Source of the DNA: Reyranella sp.
GTDB lineage: Bacteria; Pseudomonadota; Alphaproteobacteria; Reyranellales; Reyranellaceae
Length of the DNA stretch: 64,000 nt
NCBI RefSeq assembly: GCF_004297405.1
Contig: NZ_SCVC01000012.1
Coordinates: 124,001 to 188,000, forward strand
Direction of reading: 5' to 3'
Below are positions 8,975-17,970 of the stretch, one piece after another (position 1 is the stretch's first letter; the number at the start of each line of letters is the position of its first letter). A program made the position numbers and the translations under genes. Below the pieces are notes generated by a model. The model was not told the DNA's origin. It ran no database searches and saw nothing but the letters and a program-made list of their open reading frames with translations.

Positions 8975-9945
8975 GCGCGCGCGAGCAGGTCGCTGAGATC
9001 GAACGCCGCGTGAACGCATCGGTCATCGGCCAGGAAAGGGTGGTCGAACGGCTGGTGATCGCTCTGCTGGCCAACGGCAACGTGTTGATCGAAGGATTGC
9101 CGGGGCTCGCCAAGACGCGCGCGATCAAGAGCCTGTCGAAGGCCTTGGAGTCGGAGTTCAGCCGCATCCAGTTCACGCCCGACCTGCTGCCGTCCGACGT
9201 GACGGGTGGCGAGATCTATCTCAGCCAGGGAGCAGGGGCGGGTACCTTCCAGTTCCGCCAGGGACCGGTGTTCGGCAACCTGGTGCTGGCTGACGAGATC
9301 AACCGCGCACCGGCCAAGGTCCAGTCGGCGCTGCTGGAAGCGATGGAAGAGCGCCAGGTCACGGTTTCAGGCAAGCGCTACAAGCTGCCCGACCTGTTCA
9401 TGGTGCTGGCGACCCAGAACCCGATCGAGCAGGAAGGCACCTATCCATTGCCCGAAGCGCAGATGGATCGCTTTCTGATGCATATCCGCATCGACTATCC
9501 GAATGACGCCGACGAAGTGAAGGTGCTGCAGCTCGTGCGCGGCGAGGAGGCGCAAGGTGCGCAGGCTGCCACGCCACCACCTGTGGCACAGAAGGAGATC
9601 TTCGCGGCCCGCAGCGAGATCGATCGCGTGAAGAGCGTCGCGGCTGTCGAGACCTACATCGTGGCGTTGATTGCCGCGACCCGCCGGCCGTCAGAATATG
9701 GCGACCAGCTCAAGGACTGGATTTCGATCGGCGCCAGTCCGCGCGGTTCGCTGGCGCTGGATCGCTGTTCGCGTGTCCATGCCTGGTTGAAGGGGCGCGA
9801 TCATGTCCTGCCGGAGGATGTACGCGCGGTGGCGCACGACTGCCTGCGCCATCGGCTGACGCTCTCCTACGAAGCGGCCGCTGCAGGCGTCGGCAAGGAT
9901 GGCGTCGTCGACGAGATCCTGAAGCAGGTGGCCGTCGCGGCGTGA
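8971..9945 (+). CDS. MoxR-family AAA+ ATPase
   Basis: A 324-residue MoxR chaperone-like ATPase of the cytoplasm. Walker A is EGLPGLAKT (residues 41-49), Walker B is LVLADEIN (about 104-111), sensor 1 is LATQNPIEQEGTYPLPEAQMDRF, and the C-terminal lid has the ISIGASPRGSLAL motif. MoxR proteins act with VWA-domain partners to fold or load metals into client complexes, and this one heads such a set. ATG at 8971 overlaps the DUF333 stop and is preferred over GTG at 8962. The genes from here to 15105 are nearly gap-free and should be one transcript. Confidence 0.95.
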   Translation: MSAREQVAEIERRVNASVIGQERVVERLVIALLANGNVLIEGLPGLAKTRAIKSLSKALESEFSRIQFTPDLLPSDVTGGEIYLSQGAGAGTFQFRQGPVFGNLVLADEINRAPAKVQSALLEAMEERQVTVSGKRYKLPDLFMVLATQNPIEQEGTYPLPEAQMDRFLMHIRIDYPNDADEVKVLQLVRGEEAQGAQAATPPPVAQKEIFAARSEIDRVKSVAAVETYIVALIAATRRPSEYGDQLKDWISIGASPRGSLALDRCSRVHAWLKGRDHVLPEDVRAVAHDCLRHRLTLSYEAAAAGVGKDGVVDEILKQVAVAA

Positions 9946-9961
9946 CGCGAGAGGAGGGCGG

Positions 9962-10903
9962 ATGACCGAGGCGCGCGCCTATGTGACCCTCGACGAGCTG
10001 CTGCACCTGCGCCATCGCGCCAAAGGTTTCAGCTTCCTGCCGCGCCAGCCGGTGCACAGCCTGTTGACCGGCCGCCATGCCTCGCGACTGCGTGGTCGTG
10101 GCCTCGATTTCGAGGAGCTGCGCCACTATGCCGAGGGCGACGATACGCGGGCCATGGATTGGGCTGCGACCGCCCGGCTCGGGACGCCGCATCTTCGCGT
10201 TTACACCGAGGAACGCGACCGCAATGTCCTGCTGTTGGTCGATCAACGGCAATCGATGTTCTTTGGCAGCCGGCTCGCCATGAAATCCGTCGTTGCCGCC
10301 GAAGCGGCGGCCCTCTCGGCCTTTCGCGTCGCGTCGCTGGGCGACAGGATCGGCGCCATCGTCTTTTCGGAAGCTGGGGGCGTGGTCGAGATCAAGCCGC
10401 AGGCGCGCGAGGCGGGTGTGCAGAGAATCCTGGCCGAGGTGGTGCGCCACAACCGTTTGCTGTCAGCGGCGACGGAGAAGCCATCCGATCCTGCGCTGCT
10501 CAACGAAGCGCTGCGTCGCGCGGTCCTTCTTGCTCATCATGATTGGCTGATCGTCCTGATTTCCGATACGACGGGGGCCGATGCCGAAAGCGTGAAGCAG
10601 GTAACGCGCCTCACCGCGCACAACGATGCGCTCTCCGTGTTCATCTCGGACCCCTTGGAAGCCGAACTGCCGGATATCGGGAACGCCGTCCTGGCCGATG
10701 GCAGCCATCAGATCGAAGTCGATCTTTCGGCTCGTGACCTGCGCCGACAGTTTGCGGCAGGCTTTGCCGAACGCCGGACCAATGCCGCCCGCTTCTCGCT
10801 TCAAAGGGCCATTCCAGTACTGCCCCTGGTCACCGGCCGAGACGTATCCGATCAGTTCCGCGAACAACTCGGCCGGCGGCTTTCGCGCCGTCCGGCGGCC
10901 TGA
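9962..10903 (+). CDS. DUF58 domain protein (MoxR partner)
   Basis: A 313-residue cytoplasmic protein with the DUF58 signature near residues 47-70 (GRGLDFEELRHYAEGDDTRAMDWAATAR), followed by a VWA-like fold. The expected metal-site pattern DxSxS reads DQRQS, so one serine is replaced by arginine, as in many DUF58 proteins. It usually pairs with MoxR and the Bat proteins. The gene starts 16 bp after moxR with a GAGGAGGG site and is followed 9 bp later by the DUF4381 gene. The biochemical role in this bacterium is not known. Confidence 0.92.
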   Translation: MTEARAYVTLDELLHLRHRAKGFSFLPRQPVHSLLTGRHASRLRGRGLDFEELRHYAEGDDTRAMDWAATARLGTPHLRVYTEERDRNVLLLVDQRQSMFFGSRLAMKSVVAAEAAALSAFRVASLGDRIGAIVFSEAGGVVEIKPQAREAGVQRILAEVVRHNRLLSAATEKPSDPALLNEALRRAVLLAHHDWLIVLISDTTGADAESVKQVTRLTAHNDALSVFISDPLEAELPDIGNAVLADGSHQIEVDLSARDLRRQFAAGFAERRTNAARFSLQRAIPVLPLVTGRDVSDQFREQLGRRLSRRPAA

Positions 10904-10912
10904 GCGACGGCC

Positions 10913-11347
10913 ATGAGCGATCCGGCCGATCTTTCCAACCTGCGCGACATCGTCATGCCGCCCGAGGTGGCTCTGTGGCCGCCGGCTCCGGGTTGGTGGA
11001 TTCTGTTGGCCGGCGCTGTTGCCATGGCGGTGATCTTCGCAGGCATGATCATCGCCCGGTACCGACGCAACGCCTATCGACGGGCCGCTCTCGCTGCCCT
11101 CGATAACGCCGAGCCGGGCGATATCTCCACCATCCTGAAACGAGCGGCACTGGCCGCCTGGCCACGCACCGAAGTCGCCTCGCTGACGGGCACCGACTGG
11201 CTCGCCTTTCTCGACCGTACCGCGCGCACCAATGTGTTCACCCAAGGTGCCGGTCGTGATCTCGAAGCCATGGCGTTTGGGGGTGCCGGCGACAAGCAGG
11301 CGGTGCTGACGGCGGCGCGCAGCTGGGTCAGGCGGCACCGATGCTGA
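10913..11347 (+). CDS. DUF4381 small membrane protein of the Bat operon
   Basis: A 144-residue protein with one transmembrane helix near residues 27-48, after a short N-terminal part with the DIVMPPEVALWPPAPGWW motif typical of DUF4381. The cytoplasmic C-terminal domain contains the conserved LTGTDWLAFLD segment. DUF4381 proteins are found between DUF58 and BatA in MoxR operons and may tether the complex to the membrane (inference from conserved order). The last bases overlap the batA start by 7 bp. Confidence 0.88.
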   Translation: MSDPADLSNLRDIVMPPEVALWPPAPGWWILLAGAVAMAVIFAGMIIARYRRNAYRRAALAALDNAEPGDISTILKRAALAAWPRTEVASLTGTDWLAFLDRTARTNVFTQGAGRDLEAMAFGGAGDKQAVLTAARSWVRRHRC

Positions 11348-12339
11348 CCTTCGCTGAACCGTGGTTCGCCCTTCTCCTGCCTTTGCCGGCGCTGGTCTGG
11401 TGGCTGCTGCCAGCGTACGGGGAGAGCAGGCTTGGTGTGCGTGTCCCGTTCTTCGCGCGGCTCGTCTCCGTCACCGGCTTGCAGCCGCGCGAAGGTGTCG
11501 TGACGCGTCAGCGTGGCTTCTGGCGGACGCTGAGTTTGGTGCTGTGCTGGGTGCTCGCGCTTCTGGCGCTGATGTGGCCGCAATGGCTCGAGCCACCGAT
11601 CCATCGGGAAAAGCCGGCGCGAGATTTGTTGTTGCTGGTCGACCTCTCGGGTTCGATGGATACCAAGGACTTCACCGATGCGTCCGGCACTAAGGTCGAT
11701 CGCCTGACGGCCGCGAAGCAGGTGCTCGACGACTTCCTGGCCAAGCGCCAAGGCGACCGGGTGGGCGTCGTGGTGTTCGGTAACTCGGCCTTCACGCTGG
11801 TGCCCTTCACGACCGACCTCAAGCTGGCGCGAGCGTTGCTGCAGGAGATGCAGGTCGGCATGGCCGGTCCGCGCACTGTCCTGGGGGACGCGATCGGGCT
11901 CGGCATCAACCTGTTCGCCCGTTCGACGGCGCCGGCCAAGACCATGATCGCCCTGACCGACGGCAACGACACGGCCAGCAGCGTGCCGCCCGCTGAAGCG
12001 GCGCGCATCGCCCATGACAAGAAGATCGTGATCCATACCGTGGCGATCGGCGATCCGACGGCCGCGGGAGAGGAGAAGCTCGACGAAGCGGCGCTGAAGG
12101 ATATCGCCAGTGCGACTGGCGGCGGCTTCTATCGCGCTCTCGACCGGGCCGAACTGGAGGGCATCTACACGCGGCTCGATCAGGTCGAGACGCGCAAGGT
12201 CGACATCGTGACCTATCAGCCGCGCAGCGATCTCTACTGGATGCCACTGCTTGCCATGATCGTGCTGGCGTTGCTGTCGCAGGCGCTGATGGTTATGCCC
12301 TGGCCGCGATGGGGCCGTACGCCGAAGGTGGCATCGTGA
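11341..12339 (+). CDS. batA: VWA-domain membrane protein BatA-like
   Basis: A 332-residue protein with two N-terminal transmembrane helices (about 6-24 and 65-80), a VWA domain and a C-terminal transmembrane helix (about 302-320). The metal-ion-dependent adhesion site is intact: DLSGS at residues 101-105, with a downstream threonine (GPRTVLGDAIGLG) and the LTDGND aspartate. In BatA proteins the VWA domain faces the periplasm or cytoplasm between helices and binds partner proteins through a divalent metal. It overlaps both neighbours and is the only fully canonical VWA protein of the operon. Confidence 0.92.
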   Translation: MLTFAEPWFALLLPLPALVWWLLPAYGESRLGVRVPFFARLVSVTGLQPREGVVTRQRGFWRTLSLVLCWVLALLALMWPQWLEPPIHREKPARDLLLLVDLSGSMDTKDFTDASGTKVDRLTAAKQVLDDFLAKRQGDRVGVVVFGNSAFTLVPFTTDLKLARALLQEMQVGMAGPRTVLGDAIGLGINLFARSTAPAKTMIALTDGNDTASSVPPAEAARIAHDKKIVIHTVAIGDPTAAGEEKLDEAALKDIASATGGGFYRALDRAELEGIYTRLDQVETRKVDIVTYQPRSDLYWMPLLAMIVLALLSQALMVMPWPRWGRTPKVAS

Positions 12340-13265
12340 CCGCCTTCTTCGAGAACTTTCACCTGCTGCGTCCCTGGGCGTTGCTGCTCCTCCTCCTGGC
12401 AGTGGCTCTGTGGTGGGCGAGCCATCGGGCCAGCGACACGATGCGGCGGTGGCGACAGGTGATCGATCCTGAGTTGCTGAAGCATCTCACTGTTGGCGAC
12501 AGGGCACGCCGGGCCTTGCGCCCGCATCATCTGCTGCTGGTTGGAGCGATCGTGGCGATCTTCGCTGTCGCGGGGCCAACCTGGCAGCGCCAGCCGTCGC
12601 CTTTTGCCGAGCAAGCGGCACCGGCGATGATCGTCCTCAAGGTGACGCCGTCGATGATGACGCCCGACCTGGCGCCGACGCGGCTCGATCGTGCCCGTCA
12701 GAAGATCGCCGATTTGCTCAAGCTCCGCGACGGCATGCCGGCCGGCCTCATCGCCTACAGCGGCTCCGCCCATCTCGTGTTGCCGCCGACACCCGATCGC
12801 GACGTGGTGACCGGCATGGCCGCGGCGCTGTCTCCGGCAATCATGCCGCGAGAGGGTGACAGTCTGGCCGATGCCGTGAAGCTCGCGACCCAGGTACTGC
12901 GCGATGGCGGGCAGGGCGGTTCGATCCTGGTCGTCGCCGACAATGTCGCGCCGGGACAGGCGGTGGTGTTGAAGCCGCTCGCCGGAGGCCCACCGGTGAT
13001 CCTGTTTGCCGTGGCGCCGCCGCAGTTCGTTGCCGCCGACGCCAGCCTAGCGGCCGCTGTATCGGCGCTCGACGCCCGCGAAGTCGTCGCCACCGTGGAC
13101 AATCAGGACGTGACGACGATCGCGCGCCGGTTGGCGGATGCGCCCGGCGCCTCGGTGGCGGCCGGTGAAGTCGTCCGCTGGCAGGAAGCAGGATGGTGGC
13201 TGACGCCGCTCATCGCGCTTCTTGTATTGCTCTGGTTTCGGCGCGGCTGGGTCATCGCGACATGA
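12336..13265 (+). CDS. batB: BatB-like VWA membrane protein with degenerate metal site
   Basis: A 309-residue protein with the BatB plan: N-terminal helix (about 14-28), second helix (about 64-81), VWA-like domain, and C-terminal helix. The adhesion-site pattern DxSxS is replaced by KVTPS (residues 102-106), so the metal-binding aspartate is lysine. The start is taken as GTG at 12336, which overlaps the batA stop (GTGA) and has a GAAGGTGG site; an ATG at 12309 would add nine residues inside batA. The loss of the first Asp suggests a scaffold role next to BatA rather than metal-dependent binding. Confidence 0.85.
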   Translation: MTAFFENFHLLRPWALLLLLLAVALWWASHRASDTMRRWRQVIDPELLKHLTVGDRARRALRPHHLLLVGAIVAIFAVAGPTWQRQPSPFAEQAAPAMIVLKVTPSMMTPDLAPTRLDRARQKIADLLKLRDGMPAGLIAYSGSAHLVLPPTPDRDVVTGMAAALSPAIMPREGDSLADAVKLATQVLRDGGQGGSILVVADNVAPGQAVVLKPLAGGPPVILFAVAPPQFVAADASLAAAVSALDAREVVATVDNQDVTTIARRLADAPGASVAAGEVVRWQEAGWWLTPLIALLVLLWFRRGWVIAT

Positions 13266-13882
13266 AGCGGTCGGGCACTCTCCTCACCGCAGTGATGGCG
13301 CTCGTCGTCGCCGCCCTGGCAATTGGCGCCTGGCAGATCGGTTGGGCCGATCTCTGGATGACGCCGGACCAGCGCGGCCGTCGACTGATGGCCGAGCAGA
13401 ACTATCGGGGCGCCGCCAGCGCCTTCGCAAATCCCATGTGGGCGGGCGTCGCGCGCTTTCGGGCCGGTGAATTCAAGGAAGCCGCCGAGACCTTCGGTGG
13501 CCTGGGCACCGCGGCGGCGGCTTACGATCAGGGAAACGCGCTGGTGATGCTGGGCAAGTATGACGATGCCGTCGCCCGCTACGATCGCGCCCTCGTTTTG
13601 CGGCCCGGCTGGGCCGATGCCGAAGCAAACCGCACCTTGGCCAAGCTCCGGGCGGAGAGGATGCGGCAGAAGGGCGGCGATGCCGGTGACCAGCGTGAGG
13701 GCGCCGACCAGATCGTCTACGACAAAGACAAGAAGGACGAGCAGGGGCAAAAGACGGATGTGACGGGCGCGGTGATGACTGACGAGGCGTCCCGCGCCGT
13801 ATGGCTGAAACGCCTGCAGAGCCGACCCGCCGACTTCCTGAAAGCCCGCTTCGTCAGCCAGCTCGAGAGCAAGACGCCATGA
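13262..13882 (+). CDS. batC: BatC-like TPR membrane protein
   Basis: A 206-residue protein with one N-terminal transmembrane helix (about 7-28) followed by tetratricopeptide repeats. The clearest repeat is around residues 92-120 (AYDQGNALVMLGKYDDAVARYDRALVLRPGWADAEANR). A charged, Lys/Asp/Gln-rich linker follows (DKDKKDEQGQK), and the C-terminus is LKRLQSRPADFLKARF, a tail common in BatC/BatB-fused TPR proteins. ATG at 13262 overlaps the batB stop as ATGA. It probably scaffolds the VWA proteins at the membrane. Confidence 0.88.
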   Translation: MKRSGTLLTAVMALVVAALAIGAWQIGWADLWMTPDQRGRRLMAEQNYRGAASAFANPMWAGVARFRAGEFKEAAETFGGLGTAAAAYDQGNALVMLGKYDDAVARYDRALVLRPGWADAEANRTLAKLRAERMRQKGGDAGDQREGADQIVYDKDKKDEQGQKTDVTGAVMTDEASRAVWLKRLQSRPADFLKARFVSQLESKTP

Positions 13883-15105
13883 GAGCGCTGCTCCTTCTCA
13901 TGGCCCTGTTGCTGCCGATGCCGGCCTTGGCTCAGACCGAGGGAGTGATCGTGCGGACCACGGTCAAGCCGGAGCAAGGTGCGGTGCTCGGCCAGCATGT
14001 CAGCGTCTTCGTGGACGTGCTGTTTCCCGGCGAGATGCCACGGCCGCCGCAGGTCGCCCTGGGTGAGATGCCGGGCGCGCAGATCGTGCGTTACGAAACG
14101 CAGGCGACGACGATGAGCGACACGATCGACGGCAAGACCTATACCGGCCAGCGTTTCGAATTCGCCCTTTATGCGCGGCGCGGCGGCCGGCTTGCGATAC
14201 CCGCGGCGACAGTGACGTTGCTGACTAGCAACGGTGATGTCGCAGGCCATGTCCAGGGCAAGGCGACTGATGTGCAGATCGCTGTCCCGCCGGGCGTCGA
14301 TCCCTCGCGGCCCGTCGTCGCCACGGACTCACTCACGCTCGACGAGCAATGGCAGCCCGCGCCGTCGAGTCCCTTCAAGGCAGGCGATGCCATCGTACGT
14401 ACGATCACCCGTGCCGCCGCCGACGTGCCGGGTATGGCGATGCTCGATCTCTTGTTCACGGCGCCGCCGGGCGTACGTGTCTATGTCGATCCGCCTCAGA
14501 GCGACGATCAGATCAGTCGCGGGGTCGTTACCGGCCGGCGGACCGACCGTGTGACCTACGTGTTCGAGGTCGATGGATCATTCGTGATCCCGGAGTTGGT
14601 GCAACCCTGGTGGGACCTGTCCGCGAACCGCCTTCGGCGTGCAGTAGGTGGGGGTGCCACGATCGCGGTAACAGCGGCGCCGGTTACGGTATCGCCCTTG
14701 GAGCGCACTGGACGCTGGATATTCGCTGCCGTCACTGCATTGGGAATGGTGACGCTCGCAATATGGATCTGGCCGCGCATCGCGAGGTGGCGGGCCACCC
14801 GTCACGCCCACTGGCTGGCCTCTGAGGCGAAGGCCTTTGGCGATCTCAAGGCCTCCTGTCGGCAAAATAAGCCGGAGATCACCTATGGCGCATTTGTCGT
14901 GTGGCGGCGGCGTCTGCCGCGGCCGGCGGATGGCGCGGCGCTCGCCGAGGAGATCGAAGCCGTGCTGTTTGCCGGTGCGCCCTGGTCGCTCAACCGGGCC
15001 GAAGCGTTTGCCAAGAAGGCTGAGAGGCTGCGCCATACGGCGATCCGGCAGAGGCAGGTAGGCGTCTTGCCACCACTCAATCCAGCGATGTCTTGGCGGG
15101 ATTGA
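13879..15105 (+). CDS. batD: BatD-like membrane protein
   Basis: A 408-residue protein with a signal peptide (MRALLLLMALLLPMPALAQ), a large periplasmic beta-rich part, one transmembrane helix near residues 282-301, and a C-terminal cytoplasmic part. The FELPQ-like start of BatD domains is seen as VIVRTTVKPEQGAVLGQHVSVFVDVLF, and the QRFEFALYARRGGRLAIPAATVTL strand pair is typical. The ATG at 13879 overlaps the batC stop (ATGA). It closes the operon; the stop is followed after 20 bp by a convergent gene. Confidence 0.88.
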   Translation: MRALLLLMALLLPMPALAQTEGVIVRTTVKPEQGAVLGQHVSVFVDVLFPGEMPRPPQVALGEMPGAQIVRYETQATTMSDTIDGKTYTGQRFEFALYARRGGRLAIPAATVTLLTSNGDVAGHVQGKATDVQIAVPPGVDPSRPVVATDSLTLDEQWQPAPSSPFKAGDAIVRTITRAAADVPGMAMLDLLFTAPPGVRVYVDPPQSDDQISRGVVTGRRTDRVTYVFEVDGSFVIPELVQPWWDLSANRLRRAVGGGATIAVTAAPVTVSPLERTGRWIFAAVTALGMVTLAIWIWPRIARWRATRHAHWLASEAKAFGDLKASCRQNKPEITYGAFVVWRRRLPRPADGAALAEEIEAVLFAGAPWSLNRAEAFAKKAERLRHTAIRQRQVGVLPPLNPAMSWRD

Positions 15106-15125
15106 AAGTCGTCGAAAGCACAGGC

Positions 15126-15668
15126 CTATCCGGAAGATGACTGTTTGGCTTCCGTCCGCCCTCGACTGCCCGAAGCGGGCGCCATCAGGGATGCTGCCAG
15201 CCGCGCCGACAGCACAACCGCACGGCCAACCAGCATGCCTGCGCAGCTCGTTGCGAGGAGTGCGGCGCCAAGCTGAAGGCTTTCGAGGGCAGGAGTCATG
15301 ACTGCGCCTACGATTTCGGCAGCGACAGCGATGGCGAGGACAATGGGGATCCAGAGCAGCGCGCGCTTGGCGGCGGAGCGCTCCTGCAACATCGACATGT
15401 AGAGGTCGACGCGCAGCATCGTCATGAAGCCGCGGACAGCGCCGATCGACAATCCTGCGAGTAGTGCTGCCTCGAAGACCCAGGGAGGTCGGTGGGCGAC
15501 GACCTGGAGCAGGAACATGCCGCTGGCCACGAGCGTCGCCAGTGCGGCAGGCACAAACAAGCGCCAGATCGACACGTAGCGGCGTCGGATCTCGCGAAGC
15601 GCGAAGTACACACAGCCGCTCGCCCCCAATGCGAGCAGCAGGTGGACCAGAGTCAGATTGTAGATCAT
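15126..15668 (-). CDS. Membrane protein of unknown family
   Basis: A 180-residue protein with about five hydrophobic segments, starting with IYNLTLVHLLLALGASGCVYFAL. An Arg-rich loop follows helix 1 (REIRRRYVSIWR), and the C-terminus is a soluble, Ser/Gly-rich tail (ASGSRGRTEAKQSSSG). I do not recognise the family. The ATG at 15668 places the first helix right after the start; a GTG at 15692 would add eight residues. It converges on batD with 20 bp between stops and probably stands alone. Confidence 0.65.
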   Translation of the reverse strand: MIYNLTLVHLLLALGASGCVYFALREIRRRYVSIWRLFVPAALATLVASGMFLLQVVAHRPPWVFEAALLAGLSIGAVRGFMTMLRVDLYMSMLQERSAAKRALLWIPIVLAIAVAAEIVGAVMTPALESLQLGAALLATSCAGMLVGRAVVLSARLAASLMAPASGSRGRTEAKQSSSG

Positions 15669-15784
15669 TTCCCGTTGAACACCCGACGGCACACTAGCCG
15701 CTGCCGTCGCGTCGGGCGAGCGCGTTACGCCCTGCTAATCGCCGCAGCCGTCTTTCTAGAGGATGCGGGTGGGTTACAATATCC

Positions 15785-16111
15785 TTACGGATGCGGCCCC
15801 CACGGCGCTGCGTTCAACAGTTTCACTTCCTGACTCATCACCAGCGGCCGGAACTTGACGGCGAAGCCGTCCATGAAGGCGGGGTCGGAGAAGACCGCCG
15901 CCCAGTGGCTGCGCCGATGAGCATCGTCGTTGAACTTCCAGAGATGAACGAGCTGATTGATGGTGCCCGTGTCGCCCTGGAAATAGCCGACAAGATTCTT
16001 GGCATGCCCACCCTTGTCGAGCGCCGGGAAACCGAACTCCTGATAGAGCTTCACCGCTTCACCCATCTTGCCGACGTAAAGCGTGTAGGTCCTGAGCTCG
16101 TAGAGTGACAT
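15785..16111 (-). CDS. NIPSNAP family protein
   Basis: A 108-residue dimeric alpha/beta-barrel protein of the NIPSNAP family. It has the family opening YELRTYTLYVGKM, the central Trp/His segment QLVHLWKFNDDAHRRSHW and the C-terminal EVKLLNAAPW. A GGGAGAT site precedes the ATG. NIPSNAP proteins are small ferredoxin-like-fold proteins of uncertain role, often near catabolic genes. It is divergent from the flavin monooxygenase gene with 69 bp between, so both may be driven from the same short region. Confidence 0.9.
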   Translation of the reverse strand: MSLYELRTYTLYVGKMGEAVKLYQEFGFPALDKGGHAKNLVGYFQGDTGTINQLVHLWKFNDDAHRRSHWAAVFSDPAFMDGFAVKFRPLVMSQEVKLLNAAPWGPHP

Positions 16112-16180
16112 TTCGATCTCCCGTGGTGTTGTTGGCGGTCAGGATGACAAGGACGCGCGTTACGCTCTAGGCTTGTTTCC

Positions 16181-17959
16181 ATGGATGTCGAACTCAGCCG
16201 TGATGCGAAACAGGTCGTTGGCGACTGGCTGGAAGGCCTGAACGCCGCTCTCGAGGCGAAGGACGCTGCCGCTGTCGGCGCCCTGTTCCGGAGCGATTGC
16301 GATTGGCGCGATATCGTGGCGCTCACCTGGACCATCGAAACGGTGAGCGATCGCGAGCCGGTCGCGCGGCGCCTCGTCGAGGCAGCGGCCGCCATGGGCG
16401 CTCGCAACTTTGCCGTCGATCCTGAGCGCCATCCGCCGCGCGACGTCGAGCGTGCTAGCGAGACCTGCGTCGAGGCAATTCTTACTTTCGAGACAAAAAT
16501 AGGCCGTGGCGCCGGGATCGTTCGGCTGAAGCGCAGCGACTGTCGCGCCGGTTCCGCCGTGGCCTGGACCTTGATGACCGCGCTCGACGAGCTCGCCGGC
16601 TACGAGGAAGAGGTGATCCTCGAAGCCTCGGAAGAACCTGCCTTCGAGCGCGATTTCCATGGCCCCAACTGGCTCGACCGTCGGCAGCAGTCGTCGCGCT
16701 ACGAAGATCGCGACCCCGTGGTGCTGATCGTGGGCGGTGGCCATGCCGGCGTCACAGCGGCGGCGCGCTTCAAGGCGCTGGGTATCGATGCGCTGGTCGT
16801 CGACCGCATGGCGCGCATCGGCGACAACTGGCGCAAGCGCTATCACGGGCTGAAGCTGCATAATCAGAAGCACAGCAATCACTTCCCGTATCTGCCGTTT
16901 CCCAGGACCTGGCCGAAGTACATCCCCAAGGACAAGATCGCGAACTGGATCGAGTCCTACGTCGAGACCATGGAAATCGACTTCTGGACGCGCACGACCT
17001 TCCAGGGCGCGACTTGGGACGCAGCCAAGAAGCGTTGGACGGCGCAACTAGCCCTCGATGTCGCCGACGGTGTGGGACGTACGCTCCATCCGCGCCATAT
17101 CGTGATGGCGACCAGCGTCAGCGGCACGCCGAACCTGCCCAACATCCCGACCCTCGACCGCTTTAGGGGGCCGGTTGTTCATTCGAGCAAGTTCACCGAC
17201 GGTGCGGCGTGGCGGGACAAGAACGTCTATGTGTTCGGCACGGGGACCAGCGCACATGACATTGCGCAGGATCTGCACGGCAATGGCGCTCATACGACCA
17301 TCGTGCAGCGCAGCCCGACCCTGATCACCAATGTCGAGCCCAGCGCGCAGCTCTACGACGGCGTCTATTATGGCAAGGGTCCGGCCTATGAAGATCGCGA
17401 CCTGATCAATGTCTCGGTGCCGCTGCGCATGATGAAGGTGGCGCACAAGATCCTGACCGACGAATCGCGCCGGCACGATGCCGCGCTGCTCGAGGGGTTG
17501 GAGAAGGTGGGCTTCAAACTGGAGTTTGGTGAAGGCGGCACCGGCTGGCCGCTGAAGTACCGTTCCAGAGGCGGCGGCTATTATTTCAATGTCGGCGCCT
17601 CTGATCTTGTCGCGCGCGGTGAGGTCGGACTCATCCAGTATGCCGATATCGCCGAGTTCACGCCGACCGGGATGAAGATGAACGACGGGAGCGAAAGTCC
17701 CGCCGATCTGCTGGTGCTGGCCACCGGCTACAAGGGCCAGGATCACCTGGTCGGGCAATTGTTCGGTCCGGAGATCGCCGAGAAAGTCGGCCCGGTCTGG
17801 GGCTTCGACCCGGCCACGCAGGAGCTGAACAACATGTGGGTGCCGACGGCGCAGCCCGGCCTCTGGTTCACCGGGGGCTCCTTCGCGCAGTGCCGCATGT
17901 ATTCCAAGTATCTTGCGCTGCAGATCAAGGCGCAGGAAGCGGGGCTGGCGCCTCGATAG
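16181..17959 (+). CDS. Flavin-containing monooxygenase with NTF2-like N-terminal domain
   Basis: A 592-residue FAD/NAD(P)H monooxygenase. Residues 1-160 look like an NTF2/SnoaL-type domain (WLEGLNAALEAKDAAAVGALF start). The FAD-binding Rossmann motif is VGGGHAG (184-190), followed by VVDRMARIGDNWRKRYHGLKLH. A second dinucleotide site, FGTGTSAHDIAQDL, lies near residue 350 and would bind NADPH, and the ATGYKGQ motif near 520 is typical of FMO and Baeyer-Villiger families. The fusion is a known layout in proteobacteria. An SMP-30-type lactonase gene follows 12 bp downstream, which fits a Baeyer-Villiger oxidation followed by lactone opening (inference). Confidence 0.9.
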   Translation: MDVELSRDAKQVVGDWLEGLNAALEAKDAAAVGALFRSDCDWRDIVALTWTIETVSDREPVARRLVEAAAAMGARNFAVDPERHPPRDVERASETCVEAILTFETKIGRGAGIVRLKRSDCRAGSAVAWTLMTALDELAGYEEEVILEASEEPAFERDFHGPNWLDRRQQSSRYEDRDPVVLIVGGGHAGVTAAARFKALGIDALVVDRMARIGDNWRKRYHGLKLHNQKHSNHFPYLPFPRTWPKYIPKDKIANWIESYVETMEIDFWTRTTFQGATWDAAKKRWTAQLALDVADGVGRTLHPRHIVMATSVSGTPNLPNIPTLDRFRGPVVHSSKFTDGAAWRDKNVYVFGTGTSAHDIAQDLHGNGAHTTIVQRSPTLITNVEPSAQLYDGVYYGKGPAYEDRDLINVSVPLRMMKVAHKILTDESRRHDAALLEGLEKVGFKLEFGEGGTGWPLKYRSRGGGYYFNVGASDLVARGEVGLIQYADIAEFTPTGMKMNDGSESPADLLVLATGYKGQDHLVGQLFGPEIAEKVGPVWGFDPATQELNNMWVPTAQPGLWFTGGSFAQCRMYSKYLALQIKAQEAGLAPR

Positions 17960-17970
17960 GTGGAGAGGTG

